Of a stretch of DNA of 64,000 bases, positions 46,186 through 57,392 are shown one piece after another (position 1 is the stretch's first letter; each line of letters begins with the position of its first letter). A program made the translations under genes and the position numbers. Source of the stretch: Mesorhizobium opportunistum WSM2075 (lineage in GTDB: Bacteria; Pseudomonadota; Alphaproteobacteria; Rhizobiales; Rhizobiaceae); assembly GCF_000176035.2 (NCBI RefSeq), contig NC_015675.1, positions 2,546,001-2,610,000 of the forward strand. The letters run 5' to 3'. A model generated the notes under the pieces. The model had not been told where the DNA came from, did not search any database, and saw only the letters and a list, made by a program, of their open reading frames with translations.

Positions 46186-47193
46186 ATGCTGCGATTCCTG
46201 GCCATGCGCATAGCGTCGGCGATACCGGTCCTCGCCATCTTGAGTCTCGTCACCTTTGCCATCATCCAGGCGCCGCCGGGCGATTATGCCGACTACATCC
46301 GCTCGCAGCTGATCAACCAGGGCGGAGCCTCCTTCGCCCAAGCCGACGCACAGGCCAACGCCTATCGCATCGAACATGGCCTCGATAAGCCGTTGCCCGT
46401 CCAGTATCTCAACTGGATCGGCGGCATCGTCACCCGCGGTGATTTCGGCTACAGCCTCTATTACAACAAGCCGGTTGCTGACGTCGTCGGCGAGCGCCTG
46501 CCGCGCACACTGCTGCTGGCGCTGGTCTGTCATCTCCTCGCCTCGGTGCTGGGCATCACCTTCGGCATATGGGCGGCGACCCGGCAATACACCTGGATCG
46601 ACTCGACGCTGTCGGCTATCTCCTTCCTCGGCATGACGGTGCCGCGCTTCCTGATGGCGCTGATCATCGTCTATCTGCTGGTCTTCCAGTTCAACGTGTC
46701 GGAGATCGGCTCGTTCTTCTCACCGCAATATGGCGGCGCGCCGTGGTCGTGGGGCAAGTTCGCCGACCTCGTCAAGCATGTCTGGCCCGTGGTCGCGATC
46801 GCCACCTTCGGCGGCCTCGCCTACAACATGCGCGTCATGCGCGGCAATCTGCTGGATACGCTGAACGCCCAATATGTCGAGACGGCGAGAGCCAAGGGAT
46901 TGACCGGCAGCGCCGTCGTCATGCGCCATGCCGTACCCAATGCGCTGCATCCGCTCGTCATGTATCAAGGCGTGGTGCTGCCCTACATGCTCACCGGCGA
47001 GATCGAGACGGCGATCATCTTCGCGCTGCCGACGGTCGGCCCGGCGATCGTCGGCTCGATGGCGGTCGGCGACGTCTACGTCACCGCCACCTTCATGATG
47101 GTGCTGTCGGCGACGCTGATCGTCGGCAACATCATCGCCGACATGCTGCTCGTCCTGCTCGATCCGCGTGTGCGCCAGTTCGGGGAGAGCTAG
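46186..47193 (+). CDS. Opp-type ABC transporter, permease (AgpB-like)
   Basis: The 335-residue DppB/OppB-type permease starts MLRFLAMRIASAIPVLAILS and has six membrane helices plus the EAA-like loop (ETARAKGLTGSAVVMRHAVPNALHPL). The stop is followed immediately by the next ATG. Operon position fits AgpB. Confidence 0.92.
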   Translation: MLRFLAMRIASAIPVLAILSLVTFAIIQAPPGDYADYIRSQLINQGGASFAQADAQANAYRIEHGLDKPLPVQYLNWIGGIVTRGDFGYSLYYNKPVADVVGERLPRTLLLALVCHLLASVLGITFGIWAATRQYTWIDSTLSAISFLGMTVPRFLMALIIVYLLVFQFNVSEIGSFFSPQYGGAPWSWGKFADLVKHVWPVVAIATFGGLAYNMRVMRGNLLDTLNAQYVETARAKGLTGSAVVMRHAVPNALHPLVMYQGVVLPYMLTGEIETAIIFALPTVGPAIVGSMAVGDVYVTATFMMVLSATLIVGNIIADMLLVLLDPRVRQFGES

Positions 47194-48333
47194 ATGCTGG
47201 CGCGCGATCCGTCACCCCCACCGCTGCCGGCCGAAGCGCCCATCGTAGCCATACCGGCGCGCGGCAACGAGAGCTACATGGCGCTTGTCTGGCGCCGGCT
47301 GAAGCGCTCCTGGACCGGCATGGCCGGGCTCTGGCTCGTCGTGCTGCTGCTGGTGATGGCGGTGTTCGCCGAGTTCCTGGCGCCGATGGATCCGAAGGCG
47401 ACCGATGTCGGCTTCGCGCCGCCGCAAGTGCCTTCCTTCCACGACAAGGACGGCAATGTCGTCATGCGGCCGAGGGTCTATGCGCTGGCCGATTCGGCGG
47501 ATCTCGATCCGGTCACCTTCCAGCCCATCGTCGGCCCCGACTACGACCACCCGAGGCTGCTCGGTTTCTTCGTCGAGGGCGCGCCCTACAGGCTCTTCGG
47601 GCTCATTCCGGCCAACCGGCATTTCTTCGCCTCGATGGACGGCCTGCCGGTGCATTTCCTCGGGACCGACAAGTTCGGCCGCGATGTCCTGTCGCGCGCC
47701 ATCCACGGCTCGCGCGTCTCGCTGATGATCGCGCTGACGGTGGTCTTCATCATCACCGTTATCGGCACCACCGTCGGCATGGTCTCCGGCTACTTCGGCG
47801 GCCGGTTCGATGTCTGGATGCAGCGCTTCGTCGAACTGGTGCTCGCCTTTCCGCAATTGCCGCTCTATCTGGCGCTGACGACGTTGATCCCGGTCACCGC
47901 GCCCACCAATGTCTTCCTCGCCTTCGTCATCATCGTCATGTCGGCATTGGGTTGGGCGCAGATGTCGCGCGAGGTGCGCGGCAAGACGCTGGCGCTGGCG
48001 CGGATCGAATATGTGCGCGCCGCCATGGCGGTTGGCGCCACCGACCGGCGCATCATCATGCAGCACATCTTCCCCAATGTGATGAGCCACGTGATCGTCG
48101 CCGTTACGCTGGCGATCCCGACAGTGGTGCTCTTGGAATCTTTCCTCGGGTTCCTCGGCTTCGCGGTCAAGCCACCGCTGATCTCCTGGGGCCTGATGCT
48201 GCAGGATACCGCGACCTATTCCGTCATAGGCACCTATCCCTGGATCCTGTCGCCGGTCGGTTTCGTGCTCGTCACCGTCTTTGCCTTCAACGCGCTGGGC
48301 GACGGCCTGCGCGACGCCGTCGACCCCTATTGA
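47194..48333 (+). CDS. Opp-type ABC transporter, permease (AgpC-like)
   Basis: The 379-residue OppC-type permease has a large extracytoplasmic loop (about 75-170) between helix 1 and helix 2, which is longer than normal. The EAA loop RAAMAVGATDRRIIMQHIFPNVMSH is clear. It starts right after the previous stop and ends ten bases before the ATPase. Confidence 0.92.
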   Translation: MLARDPSPPPLPAEAPIVAIPARGNESYMALVWRRLKRSWTGMAGLWLVVLLLVMAVFAEFLAPMDPKATDVGFAPPQVPSFHDKDGNVVMRPRVYALADSADLDPVTFQPIVGPDYDHPRLLGFFVEGAPYRLFGLIPANRHFFASMDGLPVHFLGTDKFGRDVLSRAIHGSRVSLMIALTVVFIITVIGTTVGMVSGYFGGRFDVWMQRFVELVLAFPQLPLYLALTTLIPVTAPTNVFLAFVIIVMSALGWAQMSREVRGKTLALARIEYVRAAMAVGATDRRIIMQHIFPNVMSHVIVAVTLAIPTVVLLESFLGFLGFAVKPPLISWGLMLQDTATYSVIGTYPWILSPVGFVLVTVFAFNALGDGLRDAVDPY

Positions 48334-48343
48334 GGTGGCAGGA

Positions 48344-50011
<1,668 letters not shown>

Positions 50012-50029
50012 ACATAGCCGGAGGTTAGC

Positions 50030-51400
50030 GTGGCAAAAAATCCCAGGATCACTTTCATCGGCGCCGGCTCGACGGTGTTCATGAAGAACATCGTCGGCGA
50101 TGTGCTGCAGCGTCCGTCGCTGTCGGGCGCGACGATCGCTCTCATGGACATCAATCCGCAGCGGCTGGAGGAGAGCGCCGTCGTCGTCAACAAGCTGATC
50201 GCGACGCTCGGCGTCAAGGCGAAGGCCGAGACTTACTCCGACCAGCGCAAGGCACTTTCCGGGGCCGACTTCGTCGTCGTCGCCTTTCAGATCGGCGGCT
50301 ACGAACCCTGCACGGTCACCGACTTCGAAGTGCCGAAGAAATACGGCCTGCGCCAGACGATTGCCGACACGCTCGGCGTCGGCGGCATCATGCGCGGCCT
50401 GCGGACCGTTCCGCATCTGTGGAAGATCTGCGAGGACATGCTCGCCGTCTGCCCCAAAGCGATCATGCTGCAATACGTCAACCCGATGGCGATCAACACC
50501 TGGGCGATATCGGAAAAATACCCTGATATCAAACAGGTCGGCCTCTGCCATTCGGTGCAGGGCACGGCGATGGAATTGGCACATGATCTCGACCTTCCCT
50601 ACGAGGAAATCCGCTATCGCTCGGCCGGCATAAACCACATGGCCTTCTACCTGAAATTCGAGCATCGCCAGGCGGACGGCTCCTACCGCGACCTCTATCC
50701 CGATCTCGTGCGCGCCTATCGCGAAGGCCGCGCGCCAAAGCCCGGCTGGAACCCGCGCTGCCCCAACAAGGTGCGCTACGAGATGCTGACCAGGCTGGGC
50801 TTCTTCGTCACCGAGAGCTCGGAGCATTTCGCCGAATACACGCCCTATTTCATCAAGGAGGGCCGCCCCGATTTGATCGAGAAATACGGCATTCCGCTCG
50901 ATGAATACCCCAAGCGCTGCATCGAACAGATCGAGCACTGGAAGGACCAGGCGCAGGCCTATCGCTCGGCCGACCGTATCGAGGTCGAGCCGTCCCGGGA
51001 ATATGCCTCCTCGATCATGAATTCGGTCTGGACCGGCGAACCCTCGGTGATCTACGGCAATGTCCGCAACAATGGCTGCATCACCTCGCTGCCCCGCGAT
51101 TGCGCCGCCGAAGTACCGTGCCTTGTCGATGCCTCCGGCATTCAGCCGACCTACATCGGCGACCTGCCGCCGCAACTGACGGCACTGATCCGCACCAACA
51201 TCAACGTCCAGGAACTGACGGTGCGGGCGCTGATGAGCGAGAACCGCGAGCACATCTACCATGCGGCGATGATGGACCCGCACACATCGGCCGAACTCGA
51301 TCTCGACCAGATCTGGTCGCTGGTCGATGATCTCCTGGCCGCTCACGGTGACTGGCTGCCAGCCTGGGCGCGTGTGAGGCGCAAGAACGAAGCCGCCTGA
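50030..51400 (+). CDS. melA: GH4 alpha-galactosidase (CHSV motif)
   Basis: The 456-residue enzyme starts with ITFIGAGSTVFMKNI (NAD site) and has Cys173-His174-Ser175-Val176, the tetrad of MelA-type alpha-galactosidases, with the His of GINHMAF following. GH4 enzymes need NAD and Mn2+ and act in the cytoplasm. The GTG at 50030 has GGAGG upstream and a 18-base gap from the ATPase gene, so it is last in the operon. Cleavage of melibiose or raffinose after uptake is the likely role. Confidence 0.9.
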   Translation: MAKNPRITFIGAGSTVFMKNIVGDVLQRPSLSGATIALMDINPQRLEESAVVVNKLIATLGVKAKAETYSDQRKALSGADFVVVAFQIGGYEPCTVTDFEVPKKYGLRQTIADTLGVGGIMRGLRTVPHLWKICEDMLAVCPKAIMLQYVNPMAINTWAISEKYPDIKQVGLCHSVQGTAMELAHDLDLPYEEIRYRSAGINHMAFYLKFEHRQADGSYRDLYPDLVRAYREGRAPKPGWNPRCPNKVRYEMLTRLGFFVTESSEHFAEYTPYFIKEGRPDLIEKYGIPLDEYPKRCIEQIEHWKDQAQAYRSADRIEVEPSREYASSIMNSVWTGEPSVIYGNVRNNGCITSLPRDCAAEVPCLVDASGIQPTYIGDLPPQLTALIRTNINVQELTVRALMSENREHIYHAAMMDPHTSAELDLDQIWSLVDDLLAAHGDWLPAWARVRRKNEAA

Positions 51401-51426
51401 TCAGAGCATGTCGCCAAAGGCCGCTT

Positions 51427-51624
51427 TCATTTCGGCTCGTCGGGGTCGGTCTCTTCCTCGTCGTCGCGGGCCTTGATGACATAGGCACCCTTCAGCCAGC
51501 GGTTGAGGTCGATGTCCTTGCAGCGCGTCGAGCAGAATGGGTAGGTCTCGCGCGCCGAGGGCTTGCCGCATTCGGGGCAGGGGCGCTTGGGGCGCAGCGG
51601 GGTCACTTTGTCGTCGGGGCTCAT
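51427..51624 (-). CDS. yacG: DNA gyrase inhibitor YacG
   Basis: The 65-residue zinc protein has CPECGKPS and [17 protein letters not shown], the C-x2-C...C-x3-C ligand set of YacG. It starts in an ATGA overlap with maf, and the C-terminal acidic tail is normal. YacG binds GyrB and blocks DNA binding. Confidence 0.95.
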   Translation of the reverse strand: MSPDDKVTPLRPKRPCPECGKPSARETYPFCSTRCKDIDLNRWLKGAYVIKARDDEEETDPDEPK

Positions 51625-52247
51625 AGCCGTGGGGACAGCCAGTTTTGATGGATTTTGAAGCCTTCGCCCGACAGCAGCGCCACCGTCTCGTAGAGCGGCA
51701 AGCCGACGATGTTGGTGTACGAGCCGACCAGCTTGACGACGAAAGCTCCGGCGAGACCCTGGACGGCGTAGCCGCCGGCCTTGCCCCGCCACTCGCCGGA
51801 CGCGACATAGGCGTCGATTTCCTCGCGTGGCAGCCGCTTGAAGCGCACCCGCGTCTCGACCAGCCGCTGGCGCAACTTGCCGCCCGGCGTGATCAGGCAG
51901 ATGCCCGAATAAACCCGGTGCGAGCGGCCCGACAGCAGGCCGAGGCAGTTGGCGGCATCATCGAGCGTCTCGGCCTTGGGCAGGATGCGCCGCCCGACCG
52001 CGACCACCGTGTCGGCGGCCAGCACGAAGCTTGGCGCATGGTCCGTCTCGGTCTTCAGCGACGCGAACGCTTTCTCGGCCTTTTCCTTCGACAGCCGCTT
52101 GGCCAGCGAGCGCGGATGCTCGGCACGCAGCGGCGTCTCGTCGATATCGGCTGGCAGGATACGGTCCGGCTCGATGCCGGCCTGCTGCAGGAGTTCGATA
52201 CGGCGCGGCGAACCCGAGGCAAGCACCAGCTTCTGCAAAATGCTCAT
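51621..52247 (-). CDS. maf: Maf-type nucleotide pyrophosphatase
   Basis: The 208-residue protein has the Maf signature [18 protein letters not shown] at the start, then [20 protein letters not shown] and [11 protein letters not shown]. Maf proteins hydrolyse non-canonical or pyrimidine nucleoside triphosphates. The start at 52247 gives the correct N-terminus; longer reading upstream runs antisense or out of family. It overlaps yacG by four bases. Confidence 0.95.
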   Translation of the reverse strand: MSILQKLVLASGSPRRIELLQQAGIEPDRILPADIDETPLRAEHPRSLAKRLSKEKAEKAFASLKTETDHAPSFVLAADTVVAVGRRILPKAETLDDAANCLGLLSGRSHRVYSGICLITPGGKLRQRLVETRVRFKRLPREEIDAYVASGEWRGKAGGYAVQGLAGAFVVKLVGSYTNIVGLPLYETVALLSGEGFKIHQNWLSPRL

Positions 52248-52270
52248 CGCGTTCCGGCCAAGCCCTGATC

Positions 52271-52489
52271 TTACTTGAAGCGGTAGGTGATGCGGCCCTT
52301 GGTCAGGTCGTATGGCGTCATCTCGACCAGAACCTTGTCGCCGGTCAGCACGCGGATGCGGTTCTTGCGCATGCGGCCGGCCGTATGGGCGATGATCTCG
52401 TGTTCGTTTTCGAGTTTCACCCGGAACATCGCGTTGGGCAACAATTCCGTCACGACACCCGGAAACTCGAGGACTTCTTCCTTCGGCAT
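52271..52489 (-). CDS. infA: Translation initiation factor IF-1
   Basis: The 72-residue S1-fold protein starts [20 protein letters not shown] and ends [15 protein letters not shown], which are IF-1 hallmarks. The start at 52489 gives the exact family length; an earlier frame start would add eight residues. It follows the phosphatase gene on the same strand. Confidence 0.97.
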
Positions 52490-52576
52490 TCGATACCTTT
52501 GCTTGGATGGCAATTCCAGCGCCCCGGCTGGAATTTCGGCGGAACCTATATGATAATCGTTCGCTTGTGAACACGC

Positions 52577-53017
52577 TTAATCCGGATGGTCTGGAGCGAC
52601 GAACCTGCGGCCGATCCGGGCTTTCAGCCGCTCGCGCACGTCGCGATAGCTGGCCATGATCTGCTCGCGCATGCCGCCGGCACCGGTCGGGTCCGGTGTC
52701 GGCCAATATTCGACCTCGACGGCAAGCGAGCGGGTGAGCTCCAGCGCGGCATGGTGCGCCTCCGGCGCCAGCGTCACAATGAGGTCGAAATAGTCGTCCT
52801 CGAGCTCGTCCAGCGTCCGTGGATGGCGCTCGCCCAGCGTAAGACCGTCTTCGGCCAGCACGGCATCGACGAATGGATCCCGCTCGCCGGCGCGTACACC
52901 GGCCGAAGCGACGAAGGTGGTGGCGGGCAGCATCCGGCGTGCCAGCTGCTCTGCCATCGGTGAGCGCACGGCATTCATGCCGCACAGGAACAGGATCGAG
53001 CGGGGCAGGGTAGCCAG
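52577..53017 (-). CDS. Low-molecular-weight phosphotyrosine phosphatase-like protein (start uncertain)
   Basis: The frame carries the CX5R loop of LMW-PTPs: [19 protein letters not shown], with the Cys at 52982-52984. The general acid region DPTG appears late in the protein. The first ATG in frame is at 52978, after the catalytic Cys, so a protein starting there would be dead. No ATG, GTG or TTG exists upstream before the preceding gene's end; a CTG at 53017, six bases after a GGCGGGG run, would restore the full domain. I give that interval, but the start may be wrong or the start codon may have been lost. Confidence 0.7.
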   Translation of the reverse strand: MATLPRSILFLCGMNAVRSPMAEQLARRMLPATTFVASAGVRAGERDPFVDAVLAEDGLTLGERHPRTLDELEDDYFDLIVTLAPEAHHAALELTRSLAVEVEYWPTPDPTGAGGMREQIMASYRDVRERLKARIGRRFVAPDHPD

Positions 53018-53019
53018 GA

Positions 53020-53505
53020 TTAGCCCCGCCAGTGCAGCACGCAGACCAGCGTGAACAGCCGGCGCGCCGTATCGAAATCGATGTCGATCTTGCCCGAAAG
53101 CCGGTCCATCAGCGTCTGCGAGCCTTCATTGTGCAAACCCCGGCGGCCCATGTCGATCGCCTCGATATGGCTCGGCGTCGAGGAGCGGATGGCGTCGTAA
53201 TAGCTTTCGCAGATCATGTAGTAATCCTTGACGATGCGCCGCAGAGGCGTCAGCGATAGGATGTGGGTGACCACAGCGGTGCCGTCCTCGCGCGCCACGG
53301 CGAACACCAGGCGCTGCTCGGCCAGCGACAGTTTCAGCCGGTAGGGACCGGCGCCGCTGTCGTTGACGGGCTGAAAACTGTTCTCCTCGATCAGGTCGAA
53401 GATCGCCACCGCCCGCTCGTGCTCGACATCGGGCGTCGAACGGCCGATCGATTCATCGAGTTCGACATCGATCAGTTTTGCGCGGCTTTGATCGGAGCCC
53501 GTCAT
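53020..53505 (-). CDS. UPF0262 family protein
   Basis: The 161-residue protein matches UPF0262: [28 protein letters not shown] at the start, then [25 protein letters not shown] and [14 protein letters not shown]. It is conserved in alphaproteobacteria in this same gene order next to hisD, and has no known function. Its stop overlaps the likely phosphatase reading frame. Confidence 0.95.
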   Translation of the reverse strand: MTGSDQSRAKLIDVELDESIGRSTPDVEHERAVAIFDLIEENSFQPVNDSGAGPYRLKLSLAEQRLVFAVAREDGTAVVTHILSLTPLRRIVKDYYMICESYYDAIRSSTPSHIEAIDMGRRGLHNEGSQTLMDRLSGKIDIDFDTARRLFTLVCVLHWRG

Positions 53506-53511
53506 GTCCGC

Positions 53512-54804
53512 CTACATATTCAGCCGGATGGTGACGGAGCGGCCATGCGCGTCGAGCCCTTCCGCCTTTGCCAGCGCGACCGCCGCCGGCGCCAGCAGGC
53601 GCAACTGTTCCGGTCCGAGCTTGAGGATCGAGGTACGCTTGACGAAGTCGAGGACCGACAGGCCCGACGAGAAGCGCGCCGAGCGGGCCGTCGGCAGCAC
53701 ATGGTTGGAGCCGCCGACATAGTCGCCGATGGCTTCCGGCGTATGACGGCCGAGAAAAACCGCGCCGGCATTGCGCATCCGCGACAGAAAGCCCTCGGCA
53801 TCGTCGATGGCCAGCTCGACATGCTCGGCCGCGATGCGGTCGGCCAGCGGCAATGCCGCGTCGATCGTTGGCACCAGGATCACCGCGCCGAAATCGCGCC
53901 AGCTCGCCGACGCCGTCTCGGCTCGCGGCAGGCTCTGCAACTGGCGCTCGACCGCCTGTTCGACCGCCTTGCCAAAAGCCGGATCGTCGGTGATCAGGAT
54001 CGATTGCGCCGACGCATCGTGCTCGGCCTGGGCGAGCAGATCGGCGGCGATCCAGTCCGGATCATTGTCGCCGTCGGCAACGACGAGCACTTCCGAAGGA
54101 CCGGCGATCATGTCGATGCCGACCGTGCCGAACACCTGGCGCTTGGCCGCCGCGACATAGGCATTGCCGGGCCCGACGATCTTGGCGACCGGCTTTATGG
54201 TCTCGGTGCCATAGGCAAGGGCTGCGATCGCCTGGGCGCCGCCGACGCGGTAGATCTCGGACACGCCTGCCATATGGGCCGCCACCAGCACCAGCGGATT
54301 GATGATGCCGCCCGGCGCCGGCACGACCATGACGATGCGCTCGACGCCGGCCACCCGGGCGGGCACGGCGTTCATCAGCACCGAGCTTGGGTAACTTGCG
54401 GTGCCGCCCGGCACGTAGAGCCCGACCGCCTCGATTGCCGTCCAGCGCCAGCCGAGTTGGACCCCGGCGGCATCCGTGTAGCGATCATCCTTGGGCCGCT
54501 GCCGCTCATGGTGGGAGCGGATACGGTCGCGCGCGAATTCAAGCGCTTCGACCGCCTTCGGGTCGGCCGTTTCGTAGGCGGCCGCAATGTCTTCCTTCGA
54601 CACGGCAATGCCGAGGCTGTTCAAATCGGCGCGGTCGAATCTTTGTGTGTAGTCGATCAGCGCCGCGTCGCCCTCGGCACGCACGCGCGCGATGATCTGC
54701 CGCACGGCGGCGTCGACATCCCCGGAGACTTCCCGCTTGGTCAACAGGAAAGCGGCGAAACGCTGCTCGAAATCGGCGTCGGACTGACGAAGCGTGATGG
54801 CCAT
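53512..54804 (-). CDS. hisD: Histidinol dehydrogenase
   Basis: The 430-residue enzyme has the HisD signatures AGVQLGWRW, GLYVPGG, IVGPGNAYVAAAKRQVFG, IDMIAGPSEVLVVAD and AAEHVELAIDD. It oxidises histidinol to histidine with Zn2+ and NAD. The ATG at 54804 gives the family N-terminus; earlier in-frame residues belong to the next gene's region. Confidence 0.97.
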   Translation of the reverse strand: MAITLRQSDADFEQRFAAFLLTKREVSGDVDAAVRQIIARVRAEGDAALIDYTQRFDRADLNSLGIAVSKEDIAAAYETADPKAVEALEFARDRIRSHHERQRPKDDRYTDAAGVQLGWRWTAIEAVGLYVPGGTASYPSSVLMNAVPARVAGVERIVMVVPAPGGIINPLVLVAAHMAGVSEIYRVGGAQAIAALAYGTETIKPVAKIVGPGNAYVAAAKRQVFGTVGIDMIAGPSEVLVVADGDNDPDWIAADLLAQAEHDASAQSILITDDPAFGKAVEQAVERQLQSLPRAETASASWRDFGAVILVPTIDAALPLADRIAAEHVELAIDDAEGFLSRMRNAGAVFLGRHTPEAIGDYVGGSNHVLPTARSARFSSGLSVLDFVKRTSILKLGPEQLRLLAPAAVALAKAEGLDAHGRSVTIRLNM

Positions 54805-54811
54805 CGGATAT

Positions 54812-55246
54812 TCAAGCCTTGTGGACGGGCCGCGACGTGGCTTCCCACGCGCCGCCGACATCGGCAAGGCGGGCCTCGATGCACTCGACATCGAGCATGA
54901 TGGTGCCGCCACCGGAAAAGATCAGCTCGACGATACCGGACGGCTTGCTGATCTCGATAAAACTGATCGCCAGCAGGGACAGGATCTCGGCCGGCTTGTC
55001 GCGGGCGATGCCGTTGGTCTTGGCGCCGAGCACCCGGTCGAAATGCAGCACGGCCTGCCGCCGCTCATTATGCTGGCGAAACAGGCCCGACTTTGCCTCC
55101 CAGACGAAGCGGTTCATGGTCAGCACGAAGCGCTTGGCCGAAGGCAGGAATTCGAGGTCCGAAACCTTCATCACGGCGTCCTGGACATGGGCCGAGACAA
55201 TGCTCAGATCCTGATCGTCGAGCGCGATGAGTTTGAGGGCTGCCAT
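54812..55246 (-). CDS. DUF2948 family protein
   Basis: The 144-residue protein starts AALKLIALDDQDLSIVSAHVQDAV and continues KRFVLTMNRFVWE, typical of DUF2948, found next to hisD and murA in Rhizobiales. Function is unknown. The stop lies seven bases before hisD, so they are co-transcribed. Confidence 0.92.
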   Translation of the reverse strand: MAALKLIALDDQDLSIVSAHVQDAVMKVSDLEFLPSAKRFVLTMNRFVWEAKSGLFRQHNERRQAVLHFDRVLGAKTNGIARDKPAEILSLLAISFIEISKPSGIVELIFSGGGTIMLDVECIEARLADVGGAWEATSRPVHKA

Positions 55247-55421
55247 GCTGAAGGTGCACCTGAAAGTTGGTTTAAGCCCTCTGTTAGGCGGTCTTTCCGG
55301 TCGGTGCAACCGCAGCACGGGCTAGCGCCTCGGCAAAGCTGCCGATCTCCCCCGGAAGAGGGGAGATTAGAGCTGCCTCGGCTTTCGCCAATCGCCTGCG
55401 CAGAAGCAGAGGTAGCAGTCG
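55247..55421. other. Gap with a hairpin between DUF2948 and murA
   Basis: ATCTCCCC and GGGGAGAT near 55348-55371 form a small hairpin without a T tract. It looks like a remnant of a rhizobial palindromic element. Confidence 0.4.
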
Positions 55422-56714
55422 TTACGCCGAGATACGCTCGATCACCGCGCCGCAGTTGGAGAGCTTCTCTTCCAGCCGCTCGAAGCCGCGGTCGAGATGG
55501 TAGACACGGTTGACCGTGGTCTCGCCTTCGGCGGCCAGGCCGGCGATGACCAGCGAGACGGAAGCGCGAAGATCGGTGGCCATAACCGGCGCGCCTTTCA
55601 GCTTCGCCACGCCGTCGACGATCGCCGTCTGGCCTGAAAGCGTGATGTGGGCGCCGAGCCGGGCCAGTTCCTGGACGTGCATGAAGCGGTTCTCGAAGAT
55701 CGTTTCGGTGATGCGCGACTTGCCCTTGGCCATTGTCATCAGGCCCATGAACTGCGCCTGCAGATCGGTCGGGAAGGCCGGGAACGGCGCAGTCGTCACG
55801 TCGACCGGCGAAATGCCGGCGCCGTTGCGCTTCACGCGGATGCCGGAATTGGTCTGCGTGATCTCGGCGCCGGTCTGGGCGATCACGTCCAGCGCGGTCT
55901 GCAGCAATTCGGGACGCGCCCCTTCGAGCACGACGTCGCCGCCGGTCATGGCGACGGCCATGGCATAGGTGCCGGTCTCGATGCGGTCGGGAATGACGCG
56001 TACGCGGGCGCCCGAAAGCGCTTCGACGCCGTCAATGGTGATGGTTGGCGTGCCGGCGCCGGAGATCCTGGCGCCCATGGCATTGAGGCATTCGGCGAGG
56101 TTGACGATCTCGGGCTCGCAGGCGGCGTTCTCCAGCACCGTCTCGCCCTTGGCCAGCGACGCAGCCATCATCAGCACATGGGTGGCGCCGACCGAGACTT
56201 TCGGGAACACGTAGCGGTTGCCGACAAGGCGGCCGTTCCGGGTCTTGGCAAGCACATAGCCGGTGTCGACATCGATGTCGGCGCCCAGCGCCTGCAGGCC
56301 TTCGAGGAACAGGTCGACCGGACGCGTGCCGATGGCGCAGCCGCCCGGCAGCGACACTTTCGCCTCGCCCATGCGGGCCAGCAGCGGCCCGATCACCCAG
56401 AACGACGCGCGCATCTTCGACACCAGCTCGTAAGGGGCGGTCGTGTCGACGATGTTGCGGGCGGAGAAGTTGATGGTGCGCGAATAGCCTTCATTCTGCT
56501 TCTCGCGGCGGCCATTGACCGAATAGTCGACGCCGTGATTGCCGAGGATCCGGATCAGCTGCTCGACATCGGCCAGATGCGGAACGTTTTCCAGCGTCAG
56601 CGTGTCGTCGGTCAACAGCGAGGCGATCATCAGCGGCAGGGCCGCGTTTTTCGCGCCCGAGATCGGAATACTTCCGGCAAGCTTGTTGCCGCCGACAATT
56701 CTGATGCGATCCAT
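55422..56714 (-). CDS. murA: UDP-N-acetylglucosamine 1-carboxyvinyltransferase
   Basis: The 430-residue MurA starts [27 protein letters not shown] and has the active-site Cys in [13 protein letters not shown] near residue 125, the target of fosfomycin. It transfers enolpyruvate in the first committed step of peptidoglycan synthesis. It is upstream of DUF2948 on the same strand. All expected motifs are present. Confidence 0.97.
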   Translation of the reverse strand: MDRIRIVGGNKLAGSIPISGAKNAALPLMIASLLTDDTLTLENVPHLADVEQLIRILGNHGVDYSVNGRREKQNEGYSRTINFSARNIVDTTAPYELVSKMRASFWVIGPLLARMGEAKVSLPGGCAIGTRPVDLFLEGLQALGADIDVDTGYVLAKTRNGRLVGNRYVFPKVSVGATHVLMMAASLAKGETVLENAACEPEIVNLAECLNAMGARISGAGTPTITIDGVEALSGARVRVIPDRIETGTYAMAVAMTGGDVVLEGARPELLQTALDVIAQTGAEITQTNSGIRVKRNGAGISPVDVTTAPFPAFPTDLQAQFMGLMTMAKGKSRITETIFENRFMHVQELARLGAHITLSGQTAIVDGVAKLKGAPVMATDLRASVSLVIAGLAAEGETTVNRVYHLDRGFERLEEKLSNCGAVIERISA

Positions 56715-56842
56715 GGAAAACGTCCCTCTCGGCCAGAAAAGGCCGGTTCAATCGTTTGAGTATCGGTCCGTCTAGACCATTGGCCGGCGTGGTTCAAGAA
56801 ATAGGATTTCGCCCACCCCGGTCCAAGAGTGGCCGATTTGAG

Positions 56843-57019
56843 TTAATCTTTTTGTATTTCCTCGGCTCCGCCGAGCCCCTCCGGCCGCTGGTCGGCGCCG
56901 CCGGTGCGGCGCGAGCGCGACTGCGCCTTGCGCTTCTGCAGATTGGCCCGCAATTGCTCGGCGAGCCGGTCCTTGCGGTCCGTGCCGCCCTTTTTTGCTT
57001 CATTTGTCTTGTCGTTCAT
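56843..57019 (-). CDS. Small basic protein of unknown function
   Basis: The 58-residue protein starts MNDKTNEAKKGGTDRKDRLAEQLRANLQKRKAQSRSRR, so it is strongly basic and charged, with a helical middle. The layout recalls small DUF4169-like proteins of rhizobia. The start at 57019 is preferred; a frame start 19 codons earlier is possible. No function can be assigned. Confidence 0.6.
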   Translation of the reverse strand: MNDKTNEAKKGGTDRKDRLAEQLRANLQKRKAQSRSRRTGGADQRPEGLGGAEEIQKD

Positions 57020-57183
57020 CGTCCCGTCCCGTCCCGCCTGCCCGTCGGCCGACACCCATTCAGGGATAGCCAACATTGTGGCGCCGCCATGTCATTAAAA
57101 GCTATCCGGCAAAGGCTTTCACAGAAGCATTGCACTTGGCCTTGCGCTTGCCGGTTCGATATGGCAGAAGCCCGCCATCAGCG

Positions 57184-57258
<75 letters not shown>

Positions 57259-57392
57259 GATTCTCTCCGCTTTCCTCAATTTGGTCTGCTTTGGAACCTC
57301 GGCGTGCGCCCGATCAGGTCGTTTTCGCGCACCAGCGGCTTGCCGGGCGCCCGGGTCGATGGCTAAATAAACGATCACAGGGAGAAGGCACC

